In this document: piece by piece, positions 24,395-33,260 of the stretch
How the letters are laid out: every line of letters starts with the position of its first letter
How positions within the stretch are numbered: the first letter of the stretch is position 1
Assembly (NCBI RefSeq): GCF_013284055.1
Contig: NZ_CP054143.1
Span: 2,108,001 to 2,172,000 of the forward strand
DNA: 64,000 bases
DNA from: Deefgea piscis
GTDB taxonomy: Bacteria > Pseudomonadota > Gammaproteobacteria > Burkholderiales > Chitinibacteraceae
Reading direction: 5' to 3'
Position numbers and translations under genes: made by a program
Notes under the pieces: model-generated
Told to the model about the DNA's origin: nothing
Seen by the model: the letters and a program-made list of their open reading frames with translations, nothing else
Database searches by the model: none

Positions 24395-26020
24395 ATGCTG
24401 ACCTATCAAGCGAATCTAAAATCGGCACCCCAAGCAGGACAAACTCAAGATAAACCTTGGCTTTTGCTGTTACTTTGTTTGTTCTGGCTTATCCCCGGAC
24501 TCGTTGGGCACGACCCTTGGAAGCCGGATGAAAATACCAGCATGGCCATTGTGGCCTATTTTATGCGCCATTCAAATTGGACCATTGCGTCGATTGCTGA
24601 GATTCCGCAATTTAGCCAAGCACCACTTTATTATTGGGTGGCCACACTATTGGCCAATGCTTTGTCCTGGTTTGGTATTGCAGCCCACGATGCGGCTCGA
24701 TTGAGTACTGGCTTATGGATGGGACTTGGCATGTGGGGAACGGGCTTAGCTGCTCGTGACTTGTTTGGTCGACGTTTTGGCCGTATGGCCGTTATTATTT
24801 TATTGGGTTGCTTGGGCTTACCTTTGTGGGGGCATCATGTGTCACCTGCGGTCGTGGTATTGGCTGCATTTGCATGGCTGGCCTATGCCTTAACCTTGGC
24901 GATGAAGCGTCCATTGCGAGCGGGCGTGATCTTGGCGTTGGTGTTTTTAGTTTTGTTGACGGGTGCTAGTTGGGCCGATGCATTATTGGCAGTTTGTATC
25001 TCATCTCTTTTATTGCTGTTTTCGCAGTGGCGAAAAATGAGTTATCTGGTAACGCTGATTACCGCGCTGATTATTGCGCTGCCTTTTGCTGCGTTGTGGG
25101 GGTATTCGCTGCAAAATGTCTCTGGCGAATTATTTCAAACGTGGTGGCGTTATTATGCATGGGGTGTCTTTGGTGGCGCTCGCTCATTTGCAATTGGGCA
25201 TGAGTTTGGCTTTTTGCCGGCAGTGTTGGTGTGGTTTGCTTGGCCTGCATTGCCACTAGCGGCATGGTCGATTTATTTATTTCGACATGAAATGCTGCAG
25301 CCGCGCTGGCAATTATTATTAACCATGTTGATTGCCCAGCTGGCATTTATTGTTTTATCGGGTAAGACCAGTGAACCATTGATCTTGCCGCTCTTGGTTA
25401 CCTTAGCCTTGATTGCAAGTGCTGGTGTTGATGAACTAAGGCGAGGTGCTGCTGCAGCATTAAATTGGTTTAGCTTGCTCACATTGGGGCTCGCGGCACT
25501 CATTGTGTGGATGGCTTGGCTGGCTTTGGCGACTGGATTTCCAGTGGGCTTGGGTGACTATTTGCAAAAATACAGCTCGGCGCCAATGCCTGCATTGGGC
25601 TTGGGTTTAGTATTTGCGATTGTCGTCACTCTGCTTTGGGGGCGTATGCTGTTTCGCAAACGGCCAATTGGCCGTCGTGCCTTAGTCAATTGGACTTGTG
25701 GTTTAACGCTGGTAATTGGTTTGATGGTTGGCTTATTTCAGACTTGGATCGATGCGGGCAAATCCTATCGTCCGGTGGCTGAAAGTCTAGTTAAAGCCAT
25801 GAAGCCTTATCCACAGGCTTGTATTGATGTTTCTCAGCTATCAAAAGATCCGATTGCAGCGATGGTCTATTTTACTGATCTTCAGTTTGATGCGAGAGCA
25901 GGTAATCTTTGTTCATTTACTTTGCAGCAAAATGACGCCAAACAGAATGTTAAAGATTTGGTTTGGACGGGGCATCGTTTGGGTGAGCATCGCGAAATTT
26001 TTTCGCTCTACGCACGCTGA
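24395..26020 (+). CDS. ArnT-like integral membrane glycosyltransferase
   Basis: This 541-residue polytopic protein has about 12 hydrophobic segments and fits the PMT/ArnT-type GT-C superfamily. After the first segment comes GHDPWKPDENTSMAIVAYFM, the acidic loop expected of the catalytic site, followed by PQFSQAPLYYWVATLLANAL. Enzymes of this type move a sugar from a polyprenyl-phosphate donor to lipid A or another acceptor on the periplasmic side; the acceptor here cannot be told. The ATG at 24395 is chosen over a TTG at 24350 that lies at the rpmE terminator; neither has a strong ribosome binding site. Confidence 0.78.
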   Translation: MLTYQANLKSAPQAGQTQDKPWLLLLLCLFWLIPGLVGHDPWKPDENTSMAIVAYFMRHSNWTIASIAEIPQFSQAPLYYWVATLLANALSWFGIAAHDAARLSTGLWMGLGMWGTGLAARDLFGRRFGRMAVIILLGCLGLPLWGHHVSPAVVVLAAFAWLAYALTLAMKRPLRAGVILALVFLVLLTGASWADALLAVCISSLLLLFSQWRKMSYLVTLITALIIALPFAALWGYSLQNVSGELFQTWWRYYAWGVFGGARSFAIGHEFGFLPAVLVWFAWPALPLAAWSIYLFRHEMLQPRWQLLLTMLIAQLAFIVLSGKTSEPLILPLLVTLALIASAGVDELRRGAAAALNWFSLLTLGLAALIVWMAWLALATGFPVGLGDYLQKYSSAPMPALGLGLVFAIVVTLLWGRMLFRKRPIGRRALVNWTCGLTLVIGLMVGLFQTWIDAGKSYRPVAESLVKAMKPYPQACIDVSQLSKDPIAAMVYFTDLQFDARAGNLCSFTLQQNDAKQNVKDLVWTGHRLGEHREIFSLYAR

Positions 26021-26044
26021 CTTTTTATGGTTTTTTTCTGAAAT

Positions 26045-26081
26045 AAATAATGCCGAGTTCTCATAGAGCTCGGCATTATTT
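26045..26081. terminator. Bidirectional terminator
   Basis: A 13-bp stem AAATAATGCCGAG/CTCGGCATTATTT has an 11-base loop. It lies between the converging glycosyltransferase and small membrane protein genes. Confidence 0.75.
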
Positions 26082-26106
26082 ATTTGTGTGACAAAAATCG
26101 AGTCAT

Positions 26107-26271
26107 TTAGACTTGATCTTGTTTGGAATTTTGTTCGGCAATTTCAGCATTGATATGGCGTTGCACATAAATATAGAGGTAAATCGCCATGGCAATGATA
26201 AAGCCGATGGTAAACAGGCTCAATATACCAATAGTTGAGGTTAGGATATTGGCAAGCGGGGTATTTTCCAT
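26107..26271 (-). CDS. Small membrane protein (54 aa), DUF3149-like
   Basis: On the minus strand an AGGAGA ribosome binding site precedes an ATG at 26271. The 54-residue product begins MENTPLANILTSTIGILSLF, has one membrane segment (about residues 8-33), and ends with a charged tail RHINAEIAEQNSKQDQV. Size, layout and the IGILSL stretch recall DUF3149 proteins, a family of unknown role; this match is tentative. A bidirectional terminator lies just downstream. Confidence 0.7.
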   Translation of the reverse strand: MENTPLANILTSTIGILSLFTIGFIIAMAIYLYIYVQRHINAEIAEQNSKQDQV

Positions 26272-26402
26272 AGTGTTCTCCTAGTGATGAACACTATCTA
26301 ATCTTATTGCCTTGTCATTGATGTTGATAAAGGTCAAATGTGGCTTGTTTTGATTGGGTTTTCTCGACAAGCCACCGTTTTTACCACAACTTACTTGGCA
26401 AA

Positions 26403-26897
26403 TTAGTCACGGAAATTTTGGTATTGCAAAGGAAAGTCGCTGATCGATTGGCGCATTAAAGCAATAACACCTTGTAGCGCATCGCGATCTTTGCCGGTAA
26501 TACGGACTTCGTCGCCTTGAATCGCCGCTTGCACTTTCAGTTTTGAATCCTTAATGATGCGAATAATTTTCTTGGCTAATTCTTGGTCAATGCCATCTTT
26601 GATGGTGAGTGTTTGTTTGACTTTATTACCCGATACTTTTTGCACATCGCCTTGTTCTAGGCGTTTGCTGCTATCGGCTTCTTTTTTCTCTAGGGCTGGG
26701 AAAACAATATCTTTAATTTGATCGAGTTGGAAATCTGAATCACCGTGTAGTGTGATGAGTTTATCTTTCTCGTTCAGTTCAACTTTGGCGCTGGTGCCTT
26801 TAAAGTCGTAACGATTAATAATGGTTTTTGCCGCCACGTCAATCGCATTTTTTAGCGCGACCATATCGGTGGCAGAGGTAATGTCGAAAGAAGGCAT
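26403..26897 (-). CDS. YajQ family nucleotide-binding protein
   Basis: The 164-residue protein begins MPSFDITSATDMVALKNAID and shows RYDFKGTSAKVELNEKDKLI and KQTLTIKDGIDQELAKKIIR, the two ferredoxin-like halves of YajQ. Family members bind nucleotides, and some act as cyclic di-GMP receptors. The frame extends upstream to 26999, but the ATG at 26897 gives the normal N-terminus. The HD-GYP gene at 51.5 kb shows that cyclic di-GMP is turned over in this organism. Confidence 0.93.
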   Translation of the reverse strand: MPSFDITSATDMVALKNAIDVAAKTIINRYDFKGTSAKVELNEKDKLITLHGDSDFQLDQIKDIVFPALEKKEADSSKRLEQGDVQKVSGNKVKQTLTIKDGIDQELAKKIIRIIKDSKLKVQAAIQGDEVRITGKDRDALQGVIALMRQSISDFPLQYQNFRD

Positions 26898-26983
26898 AAT
26901 GAGGCTCGCAGTATGATGAATAAATAAAATAGGTTTGAAGTTCAAGTGAATCAAGTGTGGATTCACTTGAAGCTTGCAATTAA

Positions 26984-27295
26984 TTAGGCGAAATGACAAA
27001 CGTAATGCAATGTTTCGATGGTTTCAATATCAAAGCTTGAGTTAGCTGGAACGCTAAATGATTGCCCAGCAGAGTATGTAGTTGCAGTGCTTTCATTGGC
27101 TAGTTTAACTGAACATACCCCAGCAATAATTTCCATGATTTCAGCTGCGCCGGTATTGAAAGTAAGTGCTGATGGCTGAATGACACCGATGGTTTTTTTG
27201 CTGCCATCGGCAAACAAAACAGTATGGCTCACGCATTTGCCATCAAAATAGACATTGCCTTGCTTTAATACAGAAACTTGATCAAATTGGCTCAT
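26984..27295 (-). CDS. ppnP: Pyrimidine/purine nucleoside phosphorylase PpnP
   Basis: The 103-residue cupin (DUF1255, formerly YaiE) begins [20 protein letters not shown]. It has [20 protein letters not shown] and [20 protein letters not shown]. PpnP phosphorolyses a wide range of nucleosides. AAGGAAG precedes the ATG at 27295; the longer open frame overlaps the gene upstream. It lies 22 bp downstream of the DUF2788 gene and is probably co-transcribed with it. Confidence 0.93.
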   Translation of the reverse strand: MSQFDQVSVLKQGNVYFDGKCVSHTVLFADGSKKTIGVIQPSALTFNTGAAEIMEIIAGVCSVKLANESTATTYSAGQSFSVPANSSFDIETIETLHYVCHFA

Positions 27296-27317
27296 AGTAA
27301 CTTCCTTGGTAAGCGGT

Positions 27318-27539
27318 TTATTTGAGTAATACTTTAGATAGGATTTCTTTGGCAATAAAACCGAGCATGCCAAAACCAAGCACAAAAAACAGCACAATGG
27401 TGCCGTATTTACCTGCTTTGGATTCTTTGGCCAGATTGTAAATGATAAAGCCCATATAGATGATCAAAGCACTGCATAAAATGGTCACCGATAAAGTGGT
27501 GAATTGCTCTTCATCCATTGCTAATAAGGCGTCTAGCAT
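27318..27539 (-). CDS. DUF2788 domain-containing membrane protein
   Basis: This 73-residue protein has two membrane segments (about 15-35 and 47-66) and the DUF2788 pattern [13 protein letters not shown]..., [20 protein letters not shown] and [11 protein letters not shown]. Function is unknown. It is read in the same direction as argG upstream and ppnP downstream; a hairpin between argG and this gene may separate the units. Confidence 0.88.
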   Translation of the reverse strand: MLDALLAMDEEQFTTLSVTILCSALIIYMGFIIYNLAKESKAGKYGTIVLFFVLGFGMLGFIAKEILSKVLLK

Positions 27540-27564
27540 GTGTAATCTCGATTCAGGGAATGCA

Positions 27565-27590
27565 AACGGCTCAGAATTTTCCGAGCCGTT
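27565..27590 (-). terminator. Hairpin downstream of argG
   Basis: The stem AACGGCTC/GAGCCGTT has a 10-base loop and on the minus strand is followed by TTTGC. Weak T-run; possible terminator of the arginine operon, although argG ends about 90 bp earlier. Confidence 0.45.
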
Positions 27591-27681
27591 CAGTCGATAA
27601 GTAATTGTGTTGCGCTGTTGTACTACTTATTGCATCTACGCCGTACTGGGTTTTAAGCAAGATCGGCGTAGTAAACGAGCA

Positions 27682-28905
27682 TTATTTTTGATTTAAACGG
27701 CCGGCAATTCGCATCCGCAGGGCATTCAATTTAATAAAGCCACCGGCATCCACTTGATTGTAAGCGCCGCCGTCATCATCAAAAGTAGCGATATTCATAT
27801 CAAATAGCGAATTGGTTTTTGAGTCGCGACTCACCACAATCACATTGCCTTTATACAATTTCACGCGCACCCAGCCATTGACGGTTTCTTGCGTGGCATC
27901 GATCAATGTTTGCAAGACTTTGCGCTCAGGAGCCCACCAGAAACCGTTGTAAATCATGCTGGCGTAACGTGGCATGAGGTCGTCTTTCAAATGGGCCACT
28001 TCGCGGTCGAGCGTGATTGATTCAATCGCGCGATGCGCTTTCAGAATGATGGTGCCGCCAGGTGTTTCGTAGCAACCACGTGATTTCATGCCGACGTAGC
28101 GGTTTTCTACCAAGTCCAAGCGACCAATGCCATGCTTGCCGCCGAGTTCATTCAGTTTGGTTAACACCGTCGCTGGCGACATACGCACGCCATTGAGTGC
28201 CACGATATCGCCTTTTTCAAATTCAATATCAAGGTATTCAGCCGCATCTGGCGCAGCTTCTGGGCTAACACTCCAGCGCCACATCGTTTCTTCGGCTTCA
28301 GCCGATGGATTTTCGAGGTGACGGCCTTCAAAGCTGATGTGCAGCAAGTTGGCGTCCATTGAGTACGGTGCGCCGCCGTTTTTGTGTTTCATATCCACTG
28401 GGATATTGTTTTTTTCTGCGTAAGCCAGCAGTTTTTCGCGCGACAACAAATCCCATTCACGCCAAGGTGCAATCACTTTAACGTCGGGTTTCAGGCCGTA
28501 ATAACCCAATTCGAAACGAACTTGATCGTTGCCTTTGCCTGTTGCGCCATGTGATACCGCATCGGCATTGGTTAGATTAGCGATTTCAATTTGACGTTTG
28601 GCAATCAATGGACGGGCAATTGAAGTGCCAAGTAGGTATTCGCCTTCGTACACGGTGTTGGCACGAAACATTGGGAAAACAAAGTCACGAACAAATTCTT
28701 CGCGTAAGTCATCGATAAAAATATTTTCTGGCTTAATTCCAAATTGCAGCGCTTTTTGGCGGGCAGGTTCTAGCTCTTCACCTTGGCCGAGATCGGCAGT
28801 AAAGGTGACAACTTCACATTGATAAGTGTCTTGCAGCCATTTCAAAATCACAGAAGTATCAAGGCCGCCGGAATAAGCGAGAACTACTTTATTAATATCG
28901 GACAT
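27682..28905 (-). CDS. argG: Argininosuccinate synthase
   Basis: The enzyme joins citrulline and aspartate with ATP, the step after ornithine carbamoyltransferase. The 407-residue protein has the PP-loop ATP site [15 protein letters not shown] near its start, [20 protein letters not shown], and [20 protein letters not shown]. It is full-length. It is the last gene of argF-lysE-argG, about 43 bp after the LysE-type exporter gene. Confidence 0.97.
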   Translation of the reverse strand: MSDINKVVLAYSGGLDTSVILKWLQDTYQCEVVTFTADLGQGEELEPARQKALQFGIKPENIFIDDLREEFVRDFVFPMFRANTVYEGEYLLGTSIARPLIAKRQIEIANLTNADAVSHGATGKGNDQVRFELGYYGLKPDVKVIAPWREWDLLSREKLLAYAEKNNIPVDMKHKNGGAPYSMDANLLHISFEGRHLENPSAEAEETMWRWSVSPEAAPDAAEYLDIEFEKGDIVALNGVRMSPATVLTKLNELGGKHGIGRLDLVENRYVGMKSRGCYETPGGTIILKAHRAIESITLDREVAHLKDDLMPRYASMIYNGFWWAPERKVLQTLIDATQETVNGWVRVKLYKGNVIVVSRDSKTNSLFDMNIATFDDDGGAYNQVDAGGFIKLNALRMRIAGRLNQK

Positions 28906-28948
28906 ACATATTGCCTTAGTCTTTAGTTCAAGAAAGATAATTGCTCAA

Positions 28949-29572
28949 TCAGTTCAGTGCGAGGCGCAAGCCAAAGCTGACAAACAAAGTGCCTACTAAT
29001 TTATTTAACAATGTTTTCAGCCAGATTTTAGCTGAAAGTCGGCGTGCTAGGCTGCTACCGACCAAGATTAAAGTGGTCAAATAGCTGATGCTGACCAATT
29101 GCACGATGAGCCCGAGTGCGGCAAAAGTATGCCAAACATGTGGGTAACTCGGGTTCACAAACTGCGGGAAAAACGCCATAAAAAATAAAATGGCTTTTAC
29201 ATTGACTAGTGAAATGCCGAGTGCAGAGCGAAAGGCTTTTTTTGCTGAATGCTGAGGGCGAGTGGCCTCTGGGGTATCTTTCTGCGATTTAGCAAATAAA
29301 GCGCGTATACCGATATACGTCAGATAAGCAGCGCCTAAATAACGCACAATATCAAAGGCAATCGGATTGGCCTTCATTAAAGAGGCAACCCCTAAACTGG
29401 CCGCCAGCATTAAAATTAAATCGCCAACCACAATGCCGGCTGCCGCCGCAAAGCCCGCTTTGCGACCACGAGTACTGGCCATGGTGAGCGCAAATAAGGA
29501 ATTAGGGCCCGGTACTAAAATAATCAGTACCGTTCCCAATACATACGCCCAAAGATCGGTGATGCCTAACAT
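28949..29572 (-). CDS. LysE family amino acid exporter
   Basis: This 207-residue inner-membrane protein has the usual six hydrophobic segments. The family signature is near the N-terminus: VLGTVLIILVPGPNSLFALT, then GRKAGFAAAAGIVVGDLILM. LysE/RhtB proteins export basic or neutral amino acids. Its ATG directly follows the argF stop codon and argG comes next, so it is translated from the arginine biosynthesis operon. Export of arginine or a related intermediate is a reasonable inference from position only. Confidence 0.88.
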   Translation of the reverse strand: MLGITDLWAYVLGTVLIILVPGPNSLFALTMASTRGRKAGFAAAAGIVVGDLILMLAASLGVASLMKANPIAFDIVRYLGAAYLTYIGIRALFAKSQKDTPEATRPQHSAKKAFRSALGISLVNVKAILFFMAFFPQFVNPSYPHVWHTFAALGLIVQLVSISYLTTLILVGSSLARRLSAKIWLKTLLNKLVGTLFVSFGLRLALN

Positions 29573-30487
29573 TTAGTCGTTCACACGGCCAAGTAGTAAG
29601 AATTCAATCACGGCTTTTTGGGTGTGCATGCGATTTTCTGCTTCTTGCCATACTACCGATTGCGGGCCATCAATGACTTCAGGGTCGACTTCTTCGCCGC
29701 GATGCGCTGGTAAGCAATGCATAAATAGCGCATTAGGCTTAGCTTGCTGCATTAAGCTTTCAGAAACTTTGTAGTTAATAAAATCTTTTTTACGCTGCAG
29801 GGTTTCGCGTTCATAGCCCATCGACGTACACACGTCGGTGGTGACAATATCAGCACCAATGGCGGCTAAGTAAGGGTCGTTAAAGGTTTCGAAGTTGTCG
29901 GTGCTGTAGCTTTCACCATCAAGCACTGTCATTTCATAGCCGCGTGGACAGGCTAAATTGAGTTTGAAGTTGAAGATTTTTGCCGCTTGTAGCCAAGTGC
30001 GGCTGATATTATTACTGTCACCAATCCAGCAAACGGTTTTCCCTTCAATCGAGCCATGGTGTTCGATATAAGTGAAGATATCCGCCATGATTTGGCAAGG
30101 ATGGTATTCATTGGTTAAACCATTGATGACGGGAACTAATGAGTTTTCGGCAAAGCGATCAATAATGCTTTGCTCGAAAGTTCTCACCATGACGATGTCC
30201 ACCATTCGGCTCATGACTTTAGCGACGTCTTCGATCGGTTCGCCGCGCCCGAGTTGCGTGTCCTTAGATTGCAAGAACATCGCATGGCCGCCTAGTTGAT
30301 ACATGCCTGCTTCAAATGAAACGCGGGTTCGAGTTGATGATTTTTCAAAAATCATTCCCAAGACTTTGCCAGGTAGTGGCTGATAAAGCGCACCTGATTT
30401 GAGGCGAGCTTTTAATTTTGCCGTGCGTTCAAAGAGGTATTGATATTCTTCTAGAGTAAAATCGCTGAACTTGAGGTAGTGGCGCAT
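29573..30487 (-). CDS. argF: Ornithine carbamoyltransferase
   Basis: The enzyme makes citrulline from ornithine and carbamoyl phosphate. Motifs are the carbamoyl-phosphate loop EKSSTRTRVSFE, the HPCQ motif in NEYHPCQIMADIF, and the C-terminal ornithine loop FMHCLPAHRGEEV. The ATG at 30487 gives MRHYLKFSDFTLEEYQYLFE and 304 residues, the usual short anabolic form; an ATG at 30520 is also open. It is the first gene of argF-lysE-argG. Confidence 0.96.
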   Translation of the reverse strand: MRHYLKFSDFTLEEYQYLFERTAKLKARLKSGALYQPLPGKVLGMIFEKSSTRTRVSFEAGMYQLGGHAMFLQSKDTQLGRGEPIEDVAKVMSRMVDIVMVRTFEQSIIDRFAENSLVPVINGLTNEYHPCQIMADIFTYIEHHGSIEGKTVCWIGDSNNISRTWLQAAKIFNFKLNLACPRGYEMTVLDGESYSTDNFETFNDPYLAAIGADIVTTDVCTSMGYERETLQRKKDFINYKVSESLMQQAKPNALFMHCLPAHRGEEVDPEVIDGPQSVVWQEAENRMHTQKAVIEFLLLGRVND

Positions 30488-30543
30488 CAGATTTTGTCCT
30501 GGTCGATTAGCACTTAGCATGTGACCAAATGGCTGAAAAAACG

Positions 30544-30559
30544 AACATTATTCAATGTT
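30544..30559. promoter_or_regulatory. Candidate operator (dyad) upstream of argF
   Basis: AACATT-ATTC-AATGTT is a 6+4+6 dyad about 57 bp upstream of the argF start. The ATTATTCA stretch resembles half of an ArgR box. Assignment to ArgR is speculative. Confidence 0.35.
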
Positions 30560-30698
30560 TTTCCCTATAAAGGCAAGTCATTTGCTGGATCTGTTGGCTG
30601 TGTACTTATTCAGCATGGTGCTACATTTTCATGCGCTGGAGTCTAGGTGGAGTGTTATACTGATAACAGTTCTCGAATTAAATAAAGCATTCGCCCAC

Positions 30699-30998
30699 AT
30701 GATCTGCAATCCCTACGAAATCATTATTCAAGGCATTACCAGTAACGGGCGCGAATTTCGCCCTAGTGATTGGGCTGAGCGCCTCTCAGGTATCCTCTCT
30801 ACTTTTGGTGTCGATCAAAAGCTGTCTTACGCCCCGTTTGTTCGGCCTATGGTGCATAACAATGTGCGCTGTGTGGCGGTTGACAAGCAATTAGAAAAAA
30901 TCGATCCACGCGTGTTTGAATTTATTATGACTTTCGCCCGCGACAATGATTTGCGAGTGGTCGATTGTCGTTCCCTGATCCAAGAGAGTGATCTCTAA
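30699..30998 (+). CDS. DUF3579 domain-containing protein
   Basis: The 99-residue protein begins MICNPYEIIIQGITSNGREF and continues RPSDWAERLSGILSTFG, VRPMVHNNVRCVAVDKQLE and an acidic end DCRSLIQESDL. This is the DUF3579 family, common in betaproteobacteria and without a known function. It is divergent from argF; in many betaproteobacteria the gene also neighbours argF or argD, which fits. No strong ribosome binding site; the frame is open to 30555 upstream. Confidence 0.88.
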   Translation: MICNPYEIIIQGITSNGREFRPSDWAERLSGILSTFGVDQKLSYAPFVRPMVHNNVRCVAVDKQLEKIDPRVFEFIMTFARDNDLRVVDCRSLIQESDL

Positions 30999-31057
30999 CG
31001 CCAAGTCGTGCGATCGGCACTGATTTACAATCAATTGACGTAAATCCTGTTGTTGCG

Positions 31058-31082
31058 ATGCAGCATTTGTTCTATGCTGCAT
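31058..31082. other. Perfect 9-bp dyad upstream of the SDR gene
   Basis: ATGCAGCAT and ATGCTGCAT are separated by seven bases. There is no T-run, so an operator or mRNA hairpin is more likely than a terminator. It lies about 43 bp upstream of the SDR start codon. Confidence 0.5.
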
Positions 31083-31124
31083 AAGTAACCCGTATGGGTA
31101 TCTGACAGCGTGTAGGGGTATGTT

Positions 31125-31865
31125 ATGAGATTGAAAGATAAAGTAGCGATCATTACGGGCTCTGCGAGCGGTATCGGCGAAGCCACGGCGATTAAATTCG
31201 CCGCCGAAGGTGCAAAAGTCGTGGTGTGTGACGTTAATCCAGCTGGCGTAGCTGCTGTGGTGGCGGCATTAACTGCCGGTGGCGCTGATGCAGTGGGTTA
31301 TGTGGTTGATGTCACGAAGACTGATACCATTGCTGCGATGGTGGCCGCGGTGAAGGATAAATATCAGCGAATTGACGTCTTGGTAAATAATGCGGGCATC
31401 GTTATGGATGCGCAGTTATTTAAAATGACTGAAGATCAGTTTGATCGCGTGATTGATATTAATTTAAAAGGTGTTTACAACTGCACTAAAGCGGTTGTGG
31501 ATACTATGATTGAGCAAAAATCTGGTGTGATTCTAAACGCATCCTCAGTGGTGGGTATTTACGGCAATTTTGGCCAAACCAATTATGCCGCATCCAAGTT
31601 TGGCGTGATTGGCTTTGTAAAAACATGGGCGAAAGAACTCGGTAAAAAAGGCATTCGTGCCAATGCCATTTGTCCTGGATTTGTAGCAACGCCAATTTTG
31701 AATGATATGCCAGAAAAAGTCATTCAAGCGATGGAAGAAAAAGTCCCAATGCGCCGTTTGGCACAGCCCGCTGAAATTGCGAACGTTTACGCATTTTTAG
31801 CATCGGATGAAGCCAGCTATATCAATGGCGCGGTGATTGAAGTTACCGGTGGCCTGACCTTGTAA
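31125..31865 (+). CDS. SDR family oxidoreductase, FabG/PhaB-like
   Basis: The 246-residue short-chain dehydrogenase has the NAD(P) motif [18 protein letters not shown] in [15 protein letters not shown], and the catalytic set Asn, Ser (NASSVVGI), Tyr and Lys (NYAASKFG). Family relatives are 3-oxoacyl-ACP reductase FabG and acetoacetyl-CoA reductase. The genomic context is not a fab cluster, so the substrate is open. GTAGGGG precedes the ATG and a strong terminator follows. Confidence 0.85.
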   Translation: MRLKDKVAIITGSASGIGEATAIKFAAEGAKVVVCDVNPAGVAAVVAALTAGGADAVGYVVDVTKTDTIAAMVAAVKDKYQRIDVLVNNAGIVMDAQLFKMTEDQFDRVIDINLKGVYNCTKAVVDTMIEQKSGVILNASSVVGIYGNFGQTNYAASKFGVIGFVKTWAKELGKKGIRANAICPGFVATPILNDMPEKVIQAMEEKVPMRRLAQPAEIANVYAFLASDEASYINGAVIEVTGGLTL

Positions 31866-31880
31866 ATACACATGTTTGCC

Positions 31881-31916
31881 AATAAAAAACCCGCGATTAA
31901 TTGCGGGTTTTTTATT
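31881..31916. terminator. Terminator after the SDR gene
   Basis: A 14-bp stem AATAAAAAACCCGC/GCGGGTTTTTTATT has an 8-base loop. It works for the plus-strand gene and could serve the converging L,D-transpeptidase gene. Confidence 0.9.
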
Positions 31917-31965
31917 GGGTATATGTTTGCAAGCGATTGCTGGTTTGAGATTGAAGTAAATACCC
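31917..31965. repeat. 49-nt inverted-repeat element, copy 4
   Basis: GGGTAT at 31917-31922 and ATACCC at 31960-31965 bound exactly 49 nt, immediately after the SDR terminator and before the end of the L,D-transpeptidase gene. Confidence 0.65.
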
Positions 31966-31977
31966 CTGATCGCCTAA

Positions 31978-33252
31978 TTAATTGAGCGCATTACCTTCCC
32001 AAACGATTTTCCAGCCTGCGGCATCTTGTTGCCAATACAAGCGTTTTTTCATTTGATTATTCAAATTGTTACTGCGGTAATTTTGATTAAAGGTGGCTAC
32101 CATTTGGCTGGCTTGAGGGCCCGCAGCAAAAATGGATACATCATTTAACTGAACTTTACTCCAAGTTTTTCCAGCGTTGACGGCCGCTTTTTGCTCACGC
32201 CAAGTGCTGATGTCTTGTCCTTCGCCGCTGCGAAAATCGGGCGAATAAAAATTCAAATATTGCTGGGTATTGAGCGTTTCCCAGCTGCTTTTCCATTGCT
32301 CCAGCAGGGCCAGTCCGGCATTGTGTTGTTGTTGCCATTGCTCGGCATTAACCCATTTGATAGCGGGTACCGAAATGACTGGCGTATTGCCCGGTTGCAA
32401 ATATTGGGCGACATCGAGCATTTCTTCATTAGTGAGTACGACGCAGCCATTGGAGGCTTGTGGTGCTCGGGCATACGTGGCCGCTGGGCTGCCATGTAGC
32501 CAGATGCCGTGTCCGGTGCGGCTTTGACTGCGATCGAGTTCATTCGGATAAGAAATCGGCCAAGCCCCAACACCATATAGATCCGCCAGTGAACCATAGG
32601 TTTTATCGAGTTGCTCGCGAGGTAGGTGGCTGGTAACAAAGTAAACGCCCAGTGGTGAGCGTTGGTCACCTTCTATTTTTTTATCAACACCCAATAAACC
32701 GACGGTAACGTAATGATCTCTGACTCGTTTGGGTTGTCCATTGTCATTGGCAAACACATACAGTCGAGAGGTGGCGGCATCGATTAAGATGGCGAATTTT
32801 TGCTGCGGCGCAAAAGCCACAATATTGGCCGGTAAACGATCAGCATAAATCTTATCGTTGCGGTGCGCGATTCGCACTAAGGCTTCTTTGCGTAAATCAT
32901 CGAGCACATTGCTCGGTGCGCTGGCGACGCCGCCGCCGATGGTCGATAGCGGCATCACGCGCATGGCGTAGAGGTCGGCACGTAATAATTGGGCGAGACG
33001 ATAGTTGGGTTGCTCGGCAATCAGCGCGTCGACGGTGGCGCGAGCGTCGGCCATATTGCCACTGCGAATCGCATCCAATGCGGCGATGATTCGCTCTTCA
33101 TGACTGCCGGTATGCGCCACGCCTTTCGCTTCGCTGCTCAGCTCAAACGAAGCATCACTAAATTCAAAAAAACGTGGGGTAGCGGCGGGTGCCAAGCAAA
33201 GCAGCGCAGCCAAGCAAAGTAGACGCTTGGTCCAAGGGGATAAACGTAGCAT
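31978..33252 (-). CDS. L,D-transpeptidase (YkuD) with C-terminal NTF2/Cds6-like domain
   Basis: This 424-residue exported protein has a signal peptide (to about residue 24), a short helical repeat region (50-100), and a YkuD catalytic domain (about 152-297). The active-site segment is HGSPAATYARAPQASNGCVV, with His253 and Cys270. A C-terminal domain (about 310-424) has the NTF2/Cds6-like pattern of a tryptophan-rich helix, a YSPDF motif and alternating strands. Such enzymes make 3-3 crosslinks in peptidoglycan or attach proteins to it. The stop codon of the TPR gene lies 8 bp further upstream, so both form one operon. Confidence 0.87.
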   Translation of the reverse strand: MLRLSPWTKRLLCLAALLCLAPAATPRFFEFSDASFELSSEAKGVAHTGSHEERIIAALDAIRSGNMADARATVDALIAEQPNYRLAQLLRADLYAMRVMPLSTIGGGVASAPSNVLDDLRKEALVRIAHRNDKIYADRLPANIVAFAPQQKFAILIDAATSRLYVFANDNGQPKRVRDHYVTVGLLGVDKKIEGDQRSPLGVYFVTSHLPREQLDKTYGSLADLYGVGAWPISYPNELDRSQSRTGHGIWLHGSPAATYARAPQASNGCVVLTNEEMLDVAQYLQPGNTPVISVPAIKWVNAEQWQQQHNAGLALLEQWKSSWETLNTQQYLNFYSPDFRSGEGQDISTWREQKAAVNAGKTWSKVQLNDVSIFAAGPQASQMVATFNQNYRSNNLNNQMKKRLYWQQDAAGWKIVWEGNALN

Positions 33253-33260
33253 ACTGATTT

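Noticed and set aside
31096-31121. Two GGGTAT copies upstream of the SDR gene as another 49-nt element
   Set aside because: They are in direct orientation 20 bp apart, no ATACCY lies 49 nt away, and the second is part of the ribosome binding site.
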